This document shows, piece by piece, positions 10,761-23,614 of a stretch of DNA of 64,000 nt. This DNA is from Larix kaempferi (taxonomy: Eukaryota; Streptophyta; Pinopsida; Pinales; Pinaceae): positions 2,609,001 to 2,673,000 of the forward strand of contig BSBM01000125.1 in NCBI GenBank assembly GCA_027924585.1, in the 5' to 3' direction. Positions within the stretch are counted from its first letter, which is position 1. Every line of letters begins with the position of its first letter. The translations under genes were made by a program, and so were the position numbers. The notes below the pieces were generated by a model that was given only the letters and a program-made list of their open reading frames with translations, searched no databases and had not been told where the DNA came from.

Positions 10761-12889
10761 GAATTAATACCAACTTGACAAAAGTTGGTAGTGGTCACCA
10801 AAAATCAATCCCATCATAGGAGTAGGAATAAGTAGCTTAACATTTAGCGAAAATGAACTTCATTATTGTTGGCCACGGCTAGTATGTTCATCTCTTTTCT
10901 ATCCTAACAACAAATTTCAATCTAAAGTAGTTAGATCCCTTGATCATGAAGCATTGTTGAACCAAAACCATTAAATTTCATGTATTCACTTTTGGACCCT
11001 AAATAACAGAGGAAATACTATGTCATCTAGGGTCATCAGCAAAATCATCAATCGTTGCCTCTTTGGTTTACAAAATTTAAAATACGCAATTGAGCCTCTA
11101 AAAAAAAAATAATACTATCTCCATCTTGTCTTTGTATATTCTGAAGAGGGAAAGCCAGAAATTGTTGGATTTCCACATGTTGTTTGAGTTGATAGAATTT
11201 GGATCCTCAAGAGTGACATGAAGGGATTGCATTCTTATTGATAATCCCATCCCTCTTCCCTTTCTTTCTTTTAACAAAAAATGTCATTGTTTATGTTTTT
11301 CCATTGTACTACAATTCTCAACTACTTTGAAAATTCTTTATAATTGATTTCAAACACAACTTAGAGAAATTTGTCTAGAATGGTATTTGGTTATGTTCAT
11401 CTTAGAGGAAGTTTGATTCTATGTATTCTTGAAGGTGGGTACCAATCCTTGAGGTTCCATTTATAATAGTGTAAGCTTCATCAATCATGATTCAACAAAA
11501 CCAAAACTACTAGATTAAGCAAGTGGAGGTATTCTATTGAGTTAGTATTAGAAATCAATGAAAATTGTCGACATTTGTTTTGCACAAAATACTGCATACA
11601 TTCTCCTCTTGTATATATACACTTTACAGTAATTCTCTAGGGTAGGATTTGACCATAGGGAAAGAGTAAAATATTGTACAACTATTTACTAATCTCTATT
11701 AGTGGGGTTTGCTTAAATTGTAATATTTGACGTTGTTGTTTTTAGAGGTTGGCAATATTGCTTATGGTGTGACATATTATGTAAGTATGACTCCTCTCCT
11801 TTGTGCATTCATTTGTTCTTTGTTTCAACTAAAAGTTGTTATTCTTCTTTGAGTATTTCAAGTTTTAATTTGGATGTCTGGTTCAAAACAACTCTTTCAT
11901 AGATAGGTTATCATGATATTCACCATCTTGATGTTGTTTCAATGTTGTTATATATTTGGTGAAAGGAATTTATTGCACCCTAGATACAATACTTGTGTGC
12001 ACCATGTGCTTGAGCACATATTTTAATCAGCAGTAATGTGGAGGGTGGTTATCCAAAATTATGAACTTTTTTCCAAAGTTGTGGTTTAGATCTTATCTAT
12101 TGTGAGCCTCATTTTGTTTCTCAAAGAAATTAGTTCCAGAATGTAGATATAAACATTTAATGGGGCATTTTGTCAAGATATTTTTCTCTTCACATATCGA
12201 TATCAAAATTTTAGTTCATTATGACCTACATGGGAAGGTTTCTCTGCATTGTGGATAGAATCATTTTTTCAATTTATCCAAGAGAAATTTCATATGATAT
12301 TGATGATATCCTTATCTGAACTATCTTTTCTGCCACCCTCCTTTGTTACTTCATTTGGTGGTTTCATTCCCTTCTTTATAGTATTTTTGTCTTCTTTAAC
12401 TTACTTTTCGCCAATATTGTCTTATTATATATATATTCCTCCTCTCTTTGTTTTTTAATACGTTGAATGAACTGTTCCACCATCGACAAAATAGTGTAAG
12501 TTCCAACATGTGATCTTTTACCTTCTACGGTAGTTATTATTTGAACATGTCCTTATTTTAAGGAAAATAGGACTTTTATAGAAATCATCAAACTTTATAC
12601 AAAATTATGTTTATTGTGCATTTAACCACCAGTCAATATTCAATACTAAATCAACCATAGTCATCCTTTGATCTAATTGTCTTTTTCATGTTCTTCCCAC
12701 TTGACACTATAGTCAATTTATTGTTTTACAAGTACCTTCCAATTTCAACGTTATCCTCTGGGATTGTTCCAGCAATAAGTCAGAATTATTGATGCCATCA
12801 GTTTGGGGAAATTTCAATCTTCTTTCTCTTATGTTTTTTCCTACATCCTTAAGTTTTTCACATTCACTCTTTAAAGGAAAATGATTCCT
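10761..12889. other. No recognisable gene
   Basis: AT-rich sequence with short scattered frames. The 69-codon frame at 12249-12458 is hydrophobic and probably chance in T-rich DNA. The minus frame at 12713-12913 (66 codons, Lys/Glu-rich) belongs to the diverged repeat that follows. Confidence 0.4.
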
Positions 12890-14230
12890 CTTATATAGTC
12901 TCTTCAACTTCATTATGGACTAGCTCAACTGAATTTGTGTCCACACTTACCTGTCATTCTTTTCTGAACTCGACAAATCTGATTGCTTCATACATAGTTG
13001 CAAATATCTCCTATTTCTCCCATTTAAAAAAAAAAAATTCCTGAGTTTTGTAGGTTGCCAATATTTCTGATTTTTTCAGGTCCACATTATGCTTGCTGAT
13101 ATTTTGTGAGATTTTCCTCAATATTTTGATAAGTTGCTTTTTGGACCCTTGGTTATATTTTCTCTAAAATTTTATATGCAACATACATGATATTCATGAT
13201 CTTCATTATTGACTAGCTCTATTGAATATGCATCTTAAAAAGCTCATTAGATGTCCTGGAAAGCTTTTTATTTTTAGTAAAATTCATCTCAAAACTATGT
13301 ATTTCTGTCTTTATTTTGTGAACATGAGTAATATGATTGCTTCATATATGTATGTATGCACATAAACTATATATGTCCATCGATTTGTGGTATAGCAGCA
13401 ACTTGGATCGGTTTTCGTGACAATGACCCATGTTCAAATCATGGTGGGCATGCTCCTCCCCTGTGTGGGGTTTCCTAGATGTGGCTATTTATTATATTGA
13501 AATTGTTGTGGCCTTGAGGCATATTTTTGTAGGGTGTTGGAAATCTATCAACAAACCTTGTTCTTTGCTTGAGTGTGTGAGGGTGGGATCAATTTTCTTT
13601 CTGGGTGTACTATCCATAAAAGGATGAATTCCCATTTAAAAACATGTATATTCATTATATTCCTCAACTTCATTATTGATTACCTTTGTTGAATCTACAT
13701 GCTCATAGGTTTTTTGGATTCCTTGACCAACTTCTTATGTTTAGCAAAATTCATTTAAAACCTTCATTCTTTCCCTTTTCATTTGTGAGCCGACTAATCT
13801 GATTGCTTCATTTTCCATCTCCATTTGACTTTGGTAGTTATTAATTCTATGAATTTTCTGTATGATGATACTATATAATCTACTTCATCTTTGATTATGT
13901 GCTTTTTTAATTTGCAGCCTTAAAGTTTCCACCTTCACTCTTTGAAGCACAATGAATCTTCTTTTATCTAGGTATATATTTATATATTCATGAGCTTCAT
14001 TATTAACTAGCTTTGGTTAATTTGCATCCTCATATGCATCCTCATAGGTTCCCTAGATGTCTTGACCAACTTCTTCTTTTCAAAAAAAATCATCTGAAAC
14101 CTCCACACTTGCCTTTTTATTTTGTGAACTAAGTAATCTGATTACTCCAGTTCTTGTCTCCTTTTAACATTGGCAATTATTAGTTCTATCAATTTTCTGC
14201 ATGAAGATACAATGTGACTATATTCATGAT
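12890..14230 (-). repeat. Diverged tandem duplication, about four units, coding-like on the minus strand
   Basis: A landmark like ttcattattgactagct recurs near 12905, 13200, 13660 and 13990. In each unit it is followed by an aaaattcat segment and a gattgcttca segment. On the minus strand the units give broken Lys/Glu-rich peptides, for example YKRNHFPLKSECEKLKD in the first and DKRRFIVLQRVKVETL in the last. This suggests decayed copies of one coiled-coil-like coding segment. The third unit carries about 130 bp of extra sequence. No family was recognised. Confidence 0.5.
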
Positions 14231-16195
14231 AGAGCTTAAAATGAAACCCAATATTATCATATTCTAATAAGTGGTTCCACTTAATATTTTGTTGTTTTGC
14301 AGAAGTATTTCTTCTCGAAAACCCTTAAGTAAATTCCATCTCCACACATGTTTGTAAAACAATGTTAAGTGGAGAATTGTCCTATTATATCAAAATAGAG
14401 TTCTAAATTACATTATTTATCATTTCCACAATGAGTAGATCCCAAGAACTCTATCTTATGTTGAAATTGTTTGTCAAAAAGCATACCCTTGTGAGTAGAT
14501 TCTGCACTCTAGAAACTAACCTAAAACCATAGACCGCTAAAATTTAAAAACCAATCAAAATTTATGATATAGAGTATTTCATTTATTTATTTCCAAGGAA
14601 CAAAACCGCAGAAAACCCTTCAAGTACTTCCCCGAGATTTATAGATGGTAAATGGGGTGAACCATCAGCCTTGATTATGGAGCCCAACCCCGAGGGGATC
14701 AAAAGAGTTGAACTAGTGACCTCCCCAAATTTTGGGAGAGAGATCTCACATCTACCTTTCTATTCCAAGTAAGAATGGACTTGTGCCAACTTTTATTTAT
14801 CTTTGTGGGGGATGGCTGAATTTTGGGCATTGTTTGTATATCCTCTTTAAAATACTCTTCAATATTTTCCAATTTTCATTGTCTGGAAGAATCTATTTTT
14901 CAATTTTTCATAGGATTAGCATTTTGACCCCTAATTAGAATTTTCATCCGATCTTGGTTCTGCCTCCTTCCCTGCATGAAATACTTCCAAAGATGAGAAT
15001 TTTTTTCTGGGTTTGTACCATGGTTTGTGAGATCCACTTCATCTTTTTTGGGAGGGATTTTGTTCTTCATTCCTGGGTTATTTTTGCTTCTTTGTAATCT
15101 CCATGGAGCTTTTGTGGGAACTAGGCATGAAGCCTCAATTGGTTGTATTGATGGCTTGATTTGCATCTGAAATGTAGGTTTTTATAATCCAGGATTTGAT
15201 CATGAGGTCTAATCCCATTTTTTAGAGTAACTGAATCTAGGAGAGGTTTTTTGAGATCAGATTTATGCAGATCCTAGCATAGTTTGTGAAAGTTTTCTTT
15301 AATAAATTTCAATGACCACACATGTTCCAAGCCCTTCCCCAATATTTTTCAGGGCCTTTTCACTTCAAAATTCCAGGGGCAGAAGAGTTAAATGAACTCA
15401 TGCTGGCACATTTCCTAGAGTATATGCTTTGGCATTGAAATGTGTGCCAAAATTTCATGTGTAGAACTGCTCTGTTGAAAAACTATAAGCCACATTCCAA
15501 AATTTTGTCTGGAATCTAAGGAAGAAAAGGTTAGCAAAAAATACTCTATGCCAGTGAGAGATGGATGATATCATCATTGGAGCTTCTAGTTAGTGGTTAT
15601 ATAGCATCTGATGGTTTTTTTAGGGCCAAAGGCCCATGAATGGACATATCAAAGCATGAGTTTTCAAAATGAAATGTATTTTCTGAAGATCCGGGATCAG
15701 ATTGTATTTTCAGAACAGAAAACACTTCATAATTTGATTCATAACAAAACATCCATCTGCATTTGCTCCATTAACAGGTGTAAGAATTGTGTCTCTTCTT
15801 ATAACCTCATTTTTCATCTAATCTAACAATCTACACACGATGAGATTCTTTTGATATGCTTGTGAATCCACCATCCATATATCCTGCAAATCAAACGTTG
15901 ATATGCATTAAACAAAATCCCTTTTTCTGAGAATAATATTGAATTGACCACGAAAAAACACAAGATTGATTTGTGATATTGAGCAATGAACATGTAACAT
16001 GGTTATATATTTTTTATTTTTTCCCAAAGAACTTTATCCCACATCAAAAATGCAAACAAGGTTTTAAATATTTAAATCAAAAGGCTTTGAAGGGCATATT
16101 GATGAGTTGTGATATTAAGCTACCCCTGATCTTAGCTGACGAGCCTGCTTGAATCTTGGAGCTTGACTTGGCGGAGTATATGTGAAGGTATGACA
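14231..16195. other. No recognisable gene
   Basis: Nothing supported. A minus frame of 88 codons (14900-15166, Lys/Pro/Asn-rich) and a plus frame of 71 codons (15611-15826) have no recognisable motif. Confidence 0.4.
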
Positions 16196-16700
16196 TTTGG
16201 ACTGTGATTTGGTGTGTTAATAATTTTATTTCACTATGACTTGGTGTAATATATGTAATTATTTTCTCATAAATTTTATGTATAATGATATTTTATGTTT
16301 AACACTTGACTATGACTTGTTGTGTTATCATTTTTAAATATTATGTTATTTGTCATCATTTTTATATTTAATGATATTTTAAGTTTAACACTTGGACTAT
16401 GACTGGTTGTATTATCAGTTTTAATATATGTTATTAATTAGTTGAGATTCTTTTAATTCATATTTTTAATTAATATATGTAATATTTTTGTCATAATTTG
16501 TATACATAACTTCTTAAATGATATTTTAACTTTAACGTTTAGACTATGACGTGGTGTGTTATTAGTTTTAATATAATGTTATTAGTTTGTTGAGATTTTT
16601 TAATTCAATTTTTAAATTAATATATGTAATTTTTTGTCATAATTATTATAAATACATTTTTTAATCATGTTTTAAGTTTATTTATATATTTATTTATTTA
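16196..16700. repeat. Degenerate AT-rich tandem repeat
   Basis: A phrase close to gactatgacttggtgtgtta recurs at about 16200, 16235, 16305, 16395 and 16545. It is separated by TA-rich spacers containing taatatatgtaat and gatattttaagttta. The period is irregular, and no gene overlaps it. Confidence 0.65.
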
Positions 16701-16999
16701 AGGTAAATAGCATTTAATGTACTATTTTTTTTTTAAATTGAATTATTTGTACTTACTTTAAATAAATAATATGGTGGTTCACATATTTAAGTTAACTTGA
16801 ATTCAATGTGGTTTGGATTGTTCGACAAATCTTAAAAAGTGCTTAACATGAAAGCATATCAACATTAAACCAAAACTAAGAAGGGTTCTATGATAAAATA
16901 AAAATGGAGCCATATGTTATTCAAGAGCTACCAAATGAAAAATGGACTATCTAAAGATGAAAACTCTCTAACTATTAGAATGGGTGATTAAGGCACATA

Positions 17000-17930
17000 A
17001 ATTAATACTTGTAGGAACTTCCTCTCAAATGTCATAACTAAGGGTACTTCTTTTATAACAAGGACAATCACATGTAGGACTTCATTCCTTTGCTTCCACA
17101 TAGAAAACAAGATTTCAACACAAATCATTTATAATGACTAAAATTCTATAGACCTTGGAAATTCACATCAAAGGAGAGGCAATAAAGAGTTGACTACAAA
17201 ATGACTCGGGCCAATCCCCTGCTTAATTGACAAGGGGATGTTCAAATCTCTTCAGACAATTTGCTACCTGGACAACATCTCCTTCATTTAAATCTTGGGT
17301 TATAATGCTCCTTAAGTATGGAGCCATTGTATCTCTTTTTCCTAAAGTTGAGTAGTGTTTCTTTTCCTTGGATATTGGAGAATATTGTGTCTCTAATCAT
17401 GGCTAAATAGAGCTTTTAACTTGGAGTAGAGTCTCAGTTTCATTATTGAAGACTAAGTTGGTTCTTTTGAGCCATGTTTTTTGTATGATGTATCTTGCGG
17501 TTAGATTCCATACTTCCTTTAAGGGAAGTATTTGTTTCTGGTGACCTAGATACATATTATTCCATCTTGCAAAGTGTTAATATGTGCAGGAGGATTTGTA
17601 TCTTGGAAAACTAGATTCAAAATCAATCTTGTAAAAGAATAATCTAGGAATAGATGGACCGTTGTTTCACTTTATTCCTTAGACGTAACACACCAAGAAA
17701 ATCCAACAATTCTTGTTTACATTAGATTGTTGGCTACTAATAGCATGTTTGTATCCAAAATACAACCAAAGAAGTTAAGTCTCTAGAATTGAAAGTGGAA
17801 TCCAGATTTTTTTCTATGTTTCTTCCATATTGATTGTTTGTAGGGATTGTTTTCTCAAACATTTGTATCCTTTATTAATTAAGTGGTTTGAGAGGATTTA
17901 ATTGTTAAGAACATGTGTCTGAGTTGAAAA
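17000..17930 (-). pseudogene. LINE (plant L1 type) 3' coding region, decayed
   Basis: Minus-strand translation, switching frames, shows the zinc-binding C-terminus typical of plant L1 ORF2: ESETTVHLFLDYSFTRLI near 17640, then EVWNLTARYIIQKTWLKRTNLVFNN near 17450. A preceding WCVTSKE-like stretch lies upstream. Many stops and shifts are present. Its orientation and order fit the RT fragment at 20690-21290 on the same strand, so both may come from one LINE separated by later insertions. The call rests on reading these motifs by eye. Confidence 0.55.
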
Positions 17931-19563
17931 ACAACAATTTAGTGAAGAAAAAAGTATCCAAAAGGAGATGGGTATCATTTGTAGAGGATTTCATTGGACT
18001 ATTACAATTATAAACTAAAAAAAAAACATATAAAATAAGTACTATTTTTCAAAACATAAATAGTTAAATGTAGTAAAACATGTACTTGTTTTGTGCTTCA
18101 CCTTGGCCAACATTAGTATGTTGTGATCCTTGATTTTCCAGGCCATGTCCTCAAGCTTTTGATGAACAATTTCCTTATCTTTGAGCTCCCCAGGTGAAAA
18201 TCCAAAAGGCAATTTAAGATTAGAGAGAGTAGATTGAGATCCCTTTTCGATATTGCAAACCATATTCTGAAGCATAGAGCACTTTCCTTCTAATATTTGA
18301 ATTTTTCTTTTATGTTGTATAAGTGTATCCATTATTACTAAATTCAGGGAGCTACATTGATGCTCATTTCTATGAATTGTAGTTGTCACTGCAAAATGAT
18401 TATACAACATAAAATGATTACAGGTATATTGTTCGGTTGTGGTATTTGGCCTTCTAGAGGACCTATATAATTGTTAATATAGTCATTGAAACAAGAGTGC
18501 ATTTTGTGCCAAGATATTTGTGATTTCATCGGAAAAAAAAAAAAAAAAATTCCTATTATAATTTGTTGAAGTATACTCTATATCTACCAAGATTGGTTAC
18601 GATTTGTGATTCCTCAAACCCAATACATTAAATTAAATATCTCATTACTAGAAATGTGATGCCAAGCTGTTATTTTGTGTTTCAAAATACTATATTATAT
18701 TTTCTACAGGAGGTTTTTTTTTTTACCTTGACCCATTGTTGTAAGCTCCATTATTAATATATATGAACATACTCATGTGAGAAGATGGAAATGGTAGAGG
18801 AATATATTCATGTCACAATTTTTAGGGGTACCTCGGTGTTAACATCCTTGGATTTTCTCCTCAAATGATACCAATAAAACTTGACTACTATCAACTTTCA
18901 GGCCATGCCTCCTTTTATCTTTTAACATTTGGATTTAAGAAATTTTGATACAAAGAAGCAAGTTACTATTGATGAGTAGAAGTAATTTAATCTCTTGAGT
19001 TTTGAAGACTTGATGTTTGATTCCAAATATGGAAGTTGTCAATGTCTATAGTGAAATTTAAGAGTTTTGATGACAGATTCATAATATTAAGAGTATTTTG
19101 TAAGTATAGTTCAATAAATTGCTTGGATAAGTCCTGCTTAGTTTAAGGAGTTTGTGTAAACATGCATAAGTCATATAACAGGATAATCAACAAAATAAGG
19201 GATTATTACCTTCTAAGAAACACTAGGGGTTAAATACATACTCCATATCAATGATACACAACCATGAATTGAAGAGTGCCATGAATATTCATGTTAAATT
19301 TCACTATTGTTCTATAGATGAGTATCCTTCAAGAAGGGATTATTATGCTTGGATGGGAACTGTCCTTCAGTGCTCAATTACCCCATTAGGTGTTCGAGAA
19401 TTAGCTTGACCTTTTTTCACTTGTGCTCACTTTTTGGATGGCCATAACATAAATGCACCTTTTGTTGGAGGCTAAAGAGGTATACTTTTCATCATCCAAC
19501 GCGGTATAATTTATTGCATTGAGATAAGTGAGGTGCATTCCTACAACCCAGTATTGAAGAGAT
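17931..19563. other. No recognisable gene; one unassigned 122-codon frame
   Basis: The minus frame at 18042-18410 (122 codons) has heptad-like stretches (KRKIQILEGKCSMLQNM, HQKLEDMAWKIKD) suggesting a short coiled coil. I recognise no family. The rest is AT-rich with two homopolymer runs (18533-18549 A, 18714-18724 T). Confidence 0.4.
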
Positions 19564-20508
19564 TGTAACGTCCTTCCCATACATCCATAATGCCAACATC
19601 TTCATATGTTGGCAGAATAAAAAATAAAAATAAAGTCATAATAAATTTAATGTTAATGAATAATAATCATATATATATATATATAAGATGGATTTGAAGT
19701 TAAGATGGATCTATGCTGGTGTTCTATTCAATTCTGAACATGATTACCATGCAAAGTATATATGATGCTAAAATTATAATAATTAGATCCGCAATATGCA
19801 AAGGCACAATTGGACTTGTAAATTGAAGATAATATTGATATGGTGGATTAGATACAATGGCATTTCTAGACGAATTTGCTCAATACTTGGTACCTAAGAA
19901 AGGAATTTTTATTTAATGGAAAATGTTATACTTTAATATATAAGTATGTTACAAAAAGACTGTATTATGGGACCTTACAAAAAGGCCTTATTATAGGATC
20001 CTATTTCAATTGTTGTACTTGGACCTTGAGTAATCCTTACAAGTCGGCCTCAAAATAAATAGGAAATAATATTTATTATTTTGCAAATAAAGGAAGTTGG
20101 CCTAGGCAAAAGGACAAGTTGGCCCTACTGAAAAAGGTCACCCAAAAATCAAGTATAAATAAAGGGTGGTGCCTCATTCATTTGACACATCAAGCAAATT
20201 CGCTCAAGCAAAGGGGAAGTTTTCTCAAGAAAGGAGAAGGATAATTGATGGGGTTCTTTCTTTGGGTTATTCTTCTATGTGATCTCTCTTGTATTAGATC
20301 ACTCTTATATCTTATTATACTTGTATCTTGAATTGAATTATTTGATTAAGGAAAGGTTGTTGGGTTTTATTCCTCGTGGCTTCCTAGGATAAATCTATGT
20401 GTCTATTGTGTTTTTGTGCATGGTTATTCTTTCAGTAATACTTATTTGTTTCTGCTGCAAATAAAGTTTAATTATACTACTACTTTAAAAATATAACATC
20501 AAACAAGA
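19564..20508 (+). mobile_element. Lone LTR-like block
   Basis: It begins TGTAACGTCCTTCCC and ends near ATATAACA. It has a TATA-like tataaataaa at about 20152, followed by a transcript-leader-like segment rich in tctt/ttgtatc, as in plant LTRs. No flanking coding region, primer site or clear target duplication was found, so it could be a solo LTR or a fragment. The right edge is uncertain. Confidence 0.45.
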
Positions 20509-20689
20509 TGTTAGATCCACTAAACAAAATGATTATTTAACCCAAATATAAAGGGCTTCAAACAAGAAGGAATGTTTTAATTGGTCAAATGTGGTGGCCA
20601 TGTTGACTTTTATGATTGTACCTTCATCTTTTTTTTCTTTGTTATGATCATACCTTTGTATTTTGCTTTCTTTGTTATGATAATACATT

Positions 20690-21290
20690 TTTCTTTTTTT
20701 TTTCTTTGATAGAATGGATTGTCTCTTGAACCATAATTATATTGTCTATACTATGTCTCTTCTCCATGAAACCATCCTAATCATTGGAGATTATATTCAA
20801 GAGTATCTTATGAGTTCTACTATCCATTATTTTGGTTAAGATCTTATAGGAATAATTGCATAGATATATGGGTTGAAATTTGTTGAACAAAGATGGGTTT
20901 GCCTCTTTCAGAATAAGAGCTAAGACTGAGGAGTTGGTATTTCCCCCTAATTTATCTCTTTTTTAGCTCATTCAAGAACATGCCTTTTAGGTCCAATTTG
21001 CTCATAAATTAAAGGGCCTTGTAGAAATGGATGGAGAAGTTGTTAGGCCCCAGATCCTTACAAGGGGAAAGTTCCCAAATGGCCTTTATAATTTCCTCTT
21101 CTTCTATTTATTGTATTAGTTCCTCATCTTTACCATCAAATAACAAATGGGGTATATTTTCCAACATGATTTTTGTTGATTCAGCATACAGCTCTTCTTC
21201 TTCCATGTAAAGGGCTTCAAAATGTGCATTGGAATCTTCTTTAATAGCTGCAAATCCTTTAAACTTGAACCAATTTTTTAAGAGTTTACA
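20690..21290 (-). pseudogene. LINE reverse transcriptase fragment (plant L1 type)
   Basis: The minus strand, with frame switches, reads KDLGPNNFSIHFYKAL (family GPDGF..HFYK), DLKGMFLNELKK, SLFNKFQPIYLCNYSYKIL (family RPISLCN..YKI) and GGFMEKRHSIDNIIMVQE (family QGGF..R.I.DNI). These are RT blocks 1-3 of plant L1. The catalytic FADD box is not seen; the match ends near 20690. It is a heavily mutated fragment of a non-LTR element. Confidence 0.7.
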
Positions 21291-21430
21291 AGTTTTTATA
21301 GTTTAGTGTAAGATTTTCTAATTCCGTGAAAAATTCTCCACAACTTTTACAAGTTTTTATAATTTTGTGAAACATTCACCCAAAATTTACAAGATTTTAT
21401 AATTCTGTGAAAGATTCGCCAAAACATTAT
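21270..21430. repeat. 62-bp tandem repeat, about three copies
   Basis: Units contain tttacaagtttttata, an attttgtgaaa segment and a ttc-cc-aaa segment, repeating near 21290, 21350 and 21390-21430. It lies about 100 bp inside the right edge of the 13.7-kb block, so it could be a subterminal repeat of that insertion. Confidence 0.7.
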
Positions 21431-21529
21431 ATATACATATTATATTATTTATAAAATAGTCTTCACACTTTTTCGTGTATCATGGGGATTCGCCCATTTT
21501 TTTATACATATAAATTTAGGGGGGCTTCT

Positions 21530-22275
21530 TAAAATAATCCCTGGACAGCCTATTGAAAATCTGTGCTCTGGGGTAGCACCAGACAACCCTTGTATCTCAG
21601 GGAAGCATCATCACAAGAGTAATGCGGTATAGCAGAAGGGTTGTTGGACAACCGTTGGATGATTTGAGATAATGAGGAGTCATTGACATAGCCCCATTGA
21701 ATAGATTGCAACTAATTTGCAACAGGAATAGAAATAGATGAAAGAGAAACTTGGTTATCAAATGTGCGAGAAAGAGAATCCGCCACAATATTGTCCTTAC
21801 CCTTCTTGCAAGTGATCTCATAGTCATAACCCATAAGTTTTCTAACCTATTTCTATTGTGTTGGGGAGGAGACTCGTTGTGAAAAGAAATATTTTATACT
21901 CTGGTGATCAGTCTGGATGCAGAAATGATTTCCTAATAGGTATGGCCACCACTTCTATAATGCATGCAAAATAGCCATCATTTCCCTCTCATATGTAGAG
22001 GCAACTGAATTCTTACCAGAAAGGGACTTTCTGGTGAATGCAAGGGAATGTTCATCTTGAAGGAGAACAACACCACGCCCATTGTCTCAAGCATCACTCT
22101 CAATAGTGAAGGGCTTGGAAAAATCGGGCATAGCTAGAACAGGTGTAGTACACATAGCTTGTTTCAGTTTTTCAACTACACACTCAGTAGCGTGTGTCCA
22201 TGTAAAAGCATCCTTTTTCAAGAGAGCGTTTAATGGAGCTGCAATATTCCCGTAATCCTTGACAAACTTGCGGTA
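21530..22275 (-). pseudogene. Gypsy-1 RNase H
   Basis: Minus-strand reading shows YRKFVKDYGNIAAPLNALL, DAFTWTHATE and LAMPDFSKPFTIESDA (first catalytic Asp). LAFTRKSLSGKN and ASTYEREMMAILHAL (the Glu) follow, then FCIQTDHQSIKYF (Asp) and GKDNIVADSLSR. At least four in-frame stops interrupt it. The N-terminal side joins the protease frame abruptly at 22276: the RT fingers and palm, normally between them, are absent. On the left the connection to the integrase is broken by the 13.7-kb insertion. Confidence 0.9.
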
Positions 22276-22833
22276 TTAGCCATTCACTACCATTGGCTTA
22301 GCAAAGACATGTGCATATCCATCCAAAATTTGTTGTAGATCCAAAGGAGTAGTGGAGACCACTAAAGGTTGCATATGAATGGAATGGAGTTGAGCGATGA
22401 CACCATGTGAATTCTTCTTAAGGAGATTTTCCAGGTGATGTGAACTGATGATGCTGAGAGGCCCTTGTTGTAATCCCTTCAATGTGTGTTTTTTCCCATT
22501 GACTAAAAACTGCATCCAAAGTTCAGCAAAATCCCATAAGATGGGTCCAAGTGTGCATAACCATTGGGCACCCAAAACACCATCACATCCGCCTAAGGGT
22601 AAGGAAAACATGTCGGAGCGCAGGTTATAATCTCCAATAGAGATACGCACATTGCGACACTTCCCCTTGAGAGGTAAGGTGCCCCAATTGGAAATCATGA
22701 CTTCAAAGCTAGAGAAAGGATGGACAAAACAATAATCATGTTTGGTGCTCCGAGGGTCAATGAAGTTATGAGTGCTACCAGAATCAATGAGTATTATAAG
22801 AGGGAGCTTCTTGAAGTAACCCTTGACCCACAT
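22276..22833 (-). pseudogene. Gypsy-1 aspartic protease
   Basis: The 185-codon frame carries the retropepsin signature LIDSGSTHNFID at about residues 15-27. The pepsin-like block GCDGVLGAQWLCTLGPI (family DVVLGIQWL..LGPI) and LDGYAHVFAKP, the tether before RT, follow. After FAKPMVVNG the frame stops and the sequence jumps directly to RNase H, so the RT core is deleted at this point. The start is chosen only as the first Met of the open frame; in the element this was internal to a gag-pol chain. Confidence 0.9.
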
Positions 22834-22849
22834 TGTTTTTGGGGTGGTG

Positions 22850-23614
22850 AATCCGGAAAAAGCATGGAGAGATATCTCTAGATGGTCGTCCTAAGAAGGA
22901 GGGTCAACAAGCGGCTTCTGAATGTTGACCTGATCATCTATTGTATCCTAAGCTTCTTCACAAATTTCAGTTGCAGGTGGAGAATACACATCCAAGAGAT
23001 AGAGCTTTTTCTCAACACATCTATGTCCTTGAGTGAATTTCTCATCACAATTATAACAAAGCCCTTTTTCTCGACATGCCTGCATCTCTACTTTAGACAA
23101 ATGCTTGATAGGAGTTTCTCTAGGAGTTGGCGTGATGGGAGGTCTTTGGGCCATATTTTTTAATGGAACAAAAGTGAATTTGGAGCATTGTTGGGTTGTG
23201 ATCTTGTCCTCCACCAACTTAGCCAACCCTAGGACTTCCATTATTGTGTTGGGACATAACATTTTAACCTCAAATTGGATTGCATCTTTCATACCACTGA
23301 CAAAACAACTCATGTAGAATTCATCAGACAATCCTTATGTGTGATTGGCTAGTTTCTCAAATTTTGTCTGATACTCTCTCACAATGCCAATTTGGCAAAG
23401 TTTAGTGAGTGCTCCTGTGTAGTCATCAAAAGAATTAGGACCAAATCGTTGCAAAAGGAGTTGGCAAAAATATGCCCATTTTGGCTCTACATGAGCCTTG
23501 ATGTACCAACAGAACCATTGAAGGGCTTCATGTTCCAAATGAAAGGATGCAAGGGGAACTTTGTTGACATCAAAAGTATTATGAAAATTGAAATATTGTT
23601 TTGCAAGGTATTTC
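22850..23614 (-). pseudogene. Gypsy-1 gag, C-terminal part with zinc knuckle
   Basis: Two frames (23335-23538 and 22948-23331) give the retrotransposon gag domain: LEHEALQWFCWY, WAYFCQLLLQRFGP, YQTKFEKLANHT, and after a frame break DEFYMSCFVSGMKD. The knuckle CREKGLCYNCDEKFTQGHRC follows near 23040-23080. The start of gag lies beyond the nested element, at 29338-29547. The frame before 23540 reads back to 23610, exactly to the insertion edge. Confidence 0.88.

Larger units (their letters stand above)
7778..21514. mobile_element. 13.7-kb composite insertion splitting gypsy-1 RNase H from integrase
   Basis: The gypsy-1 reading leaves RNase H at about 21530 and resumes at the integrase near 7770. 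The edges share TTTAGGGG (7770-7777 and 21515-21522), a possible 8-bp target duplication. Inside are copia and LINE fragments, a lone LTR-like block and several tandem repeats. The ends share a GGGCGAA motif (7775 forward, 21495 reverse), too short to prove terminal inverted repeats. It could be one large DNA element carrying debris, or several events. The class is unknown. Confidence 0.5.
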
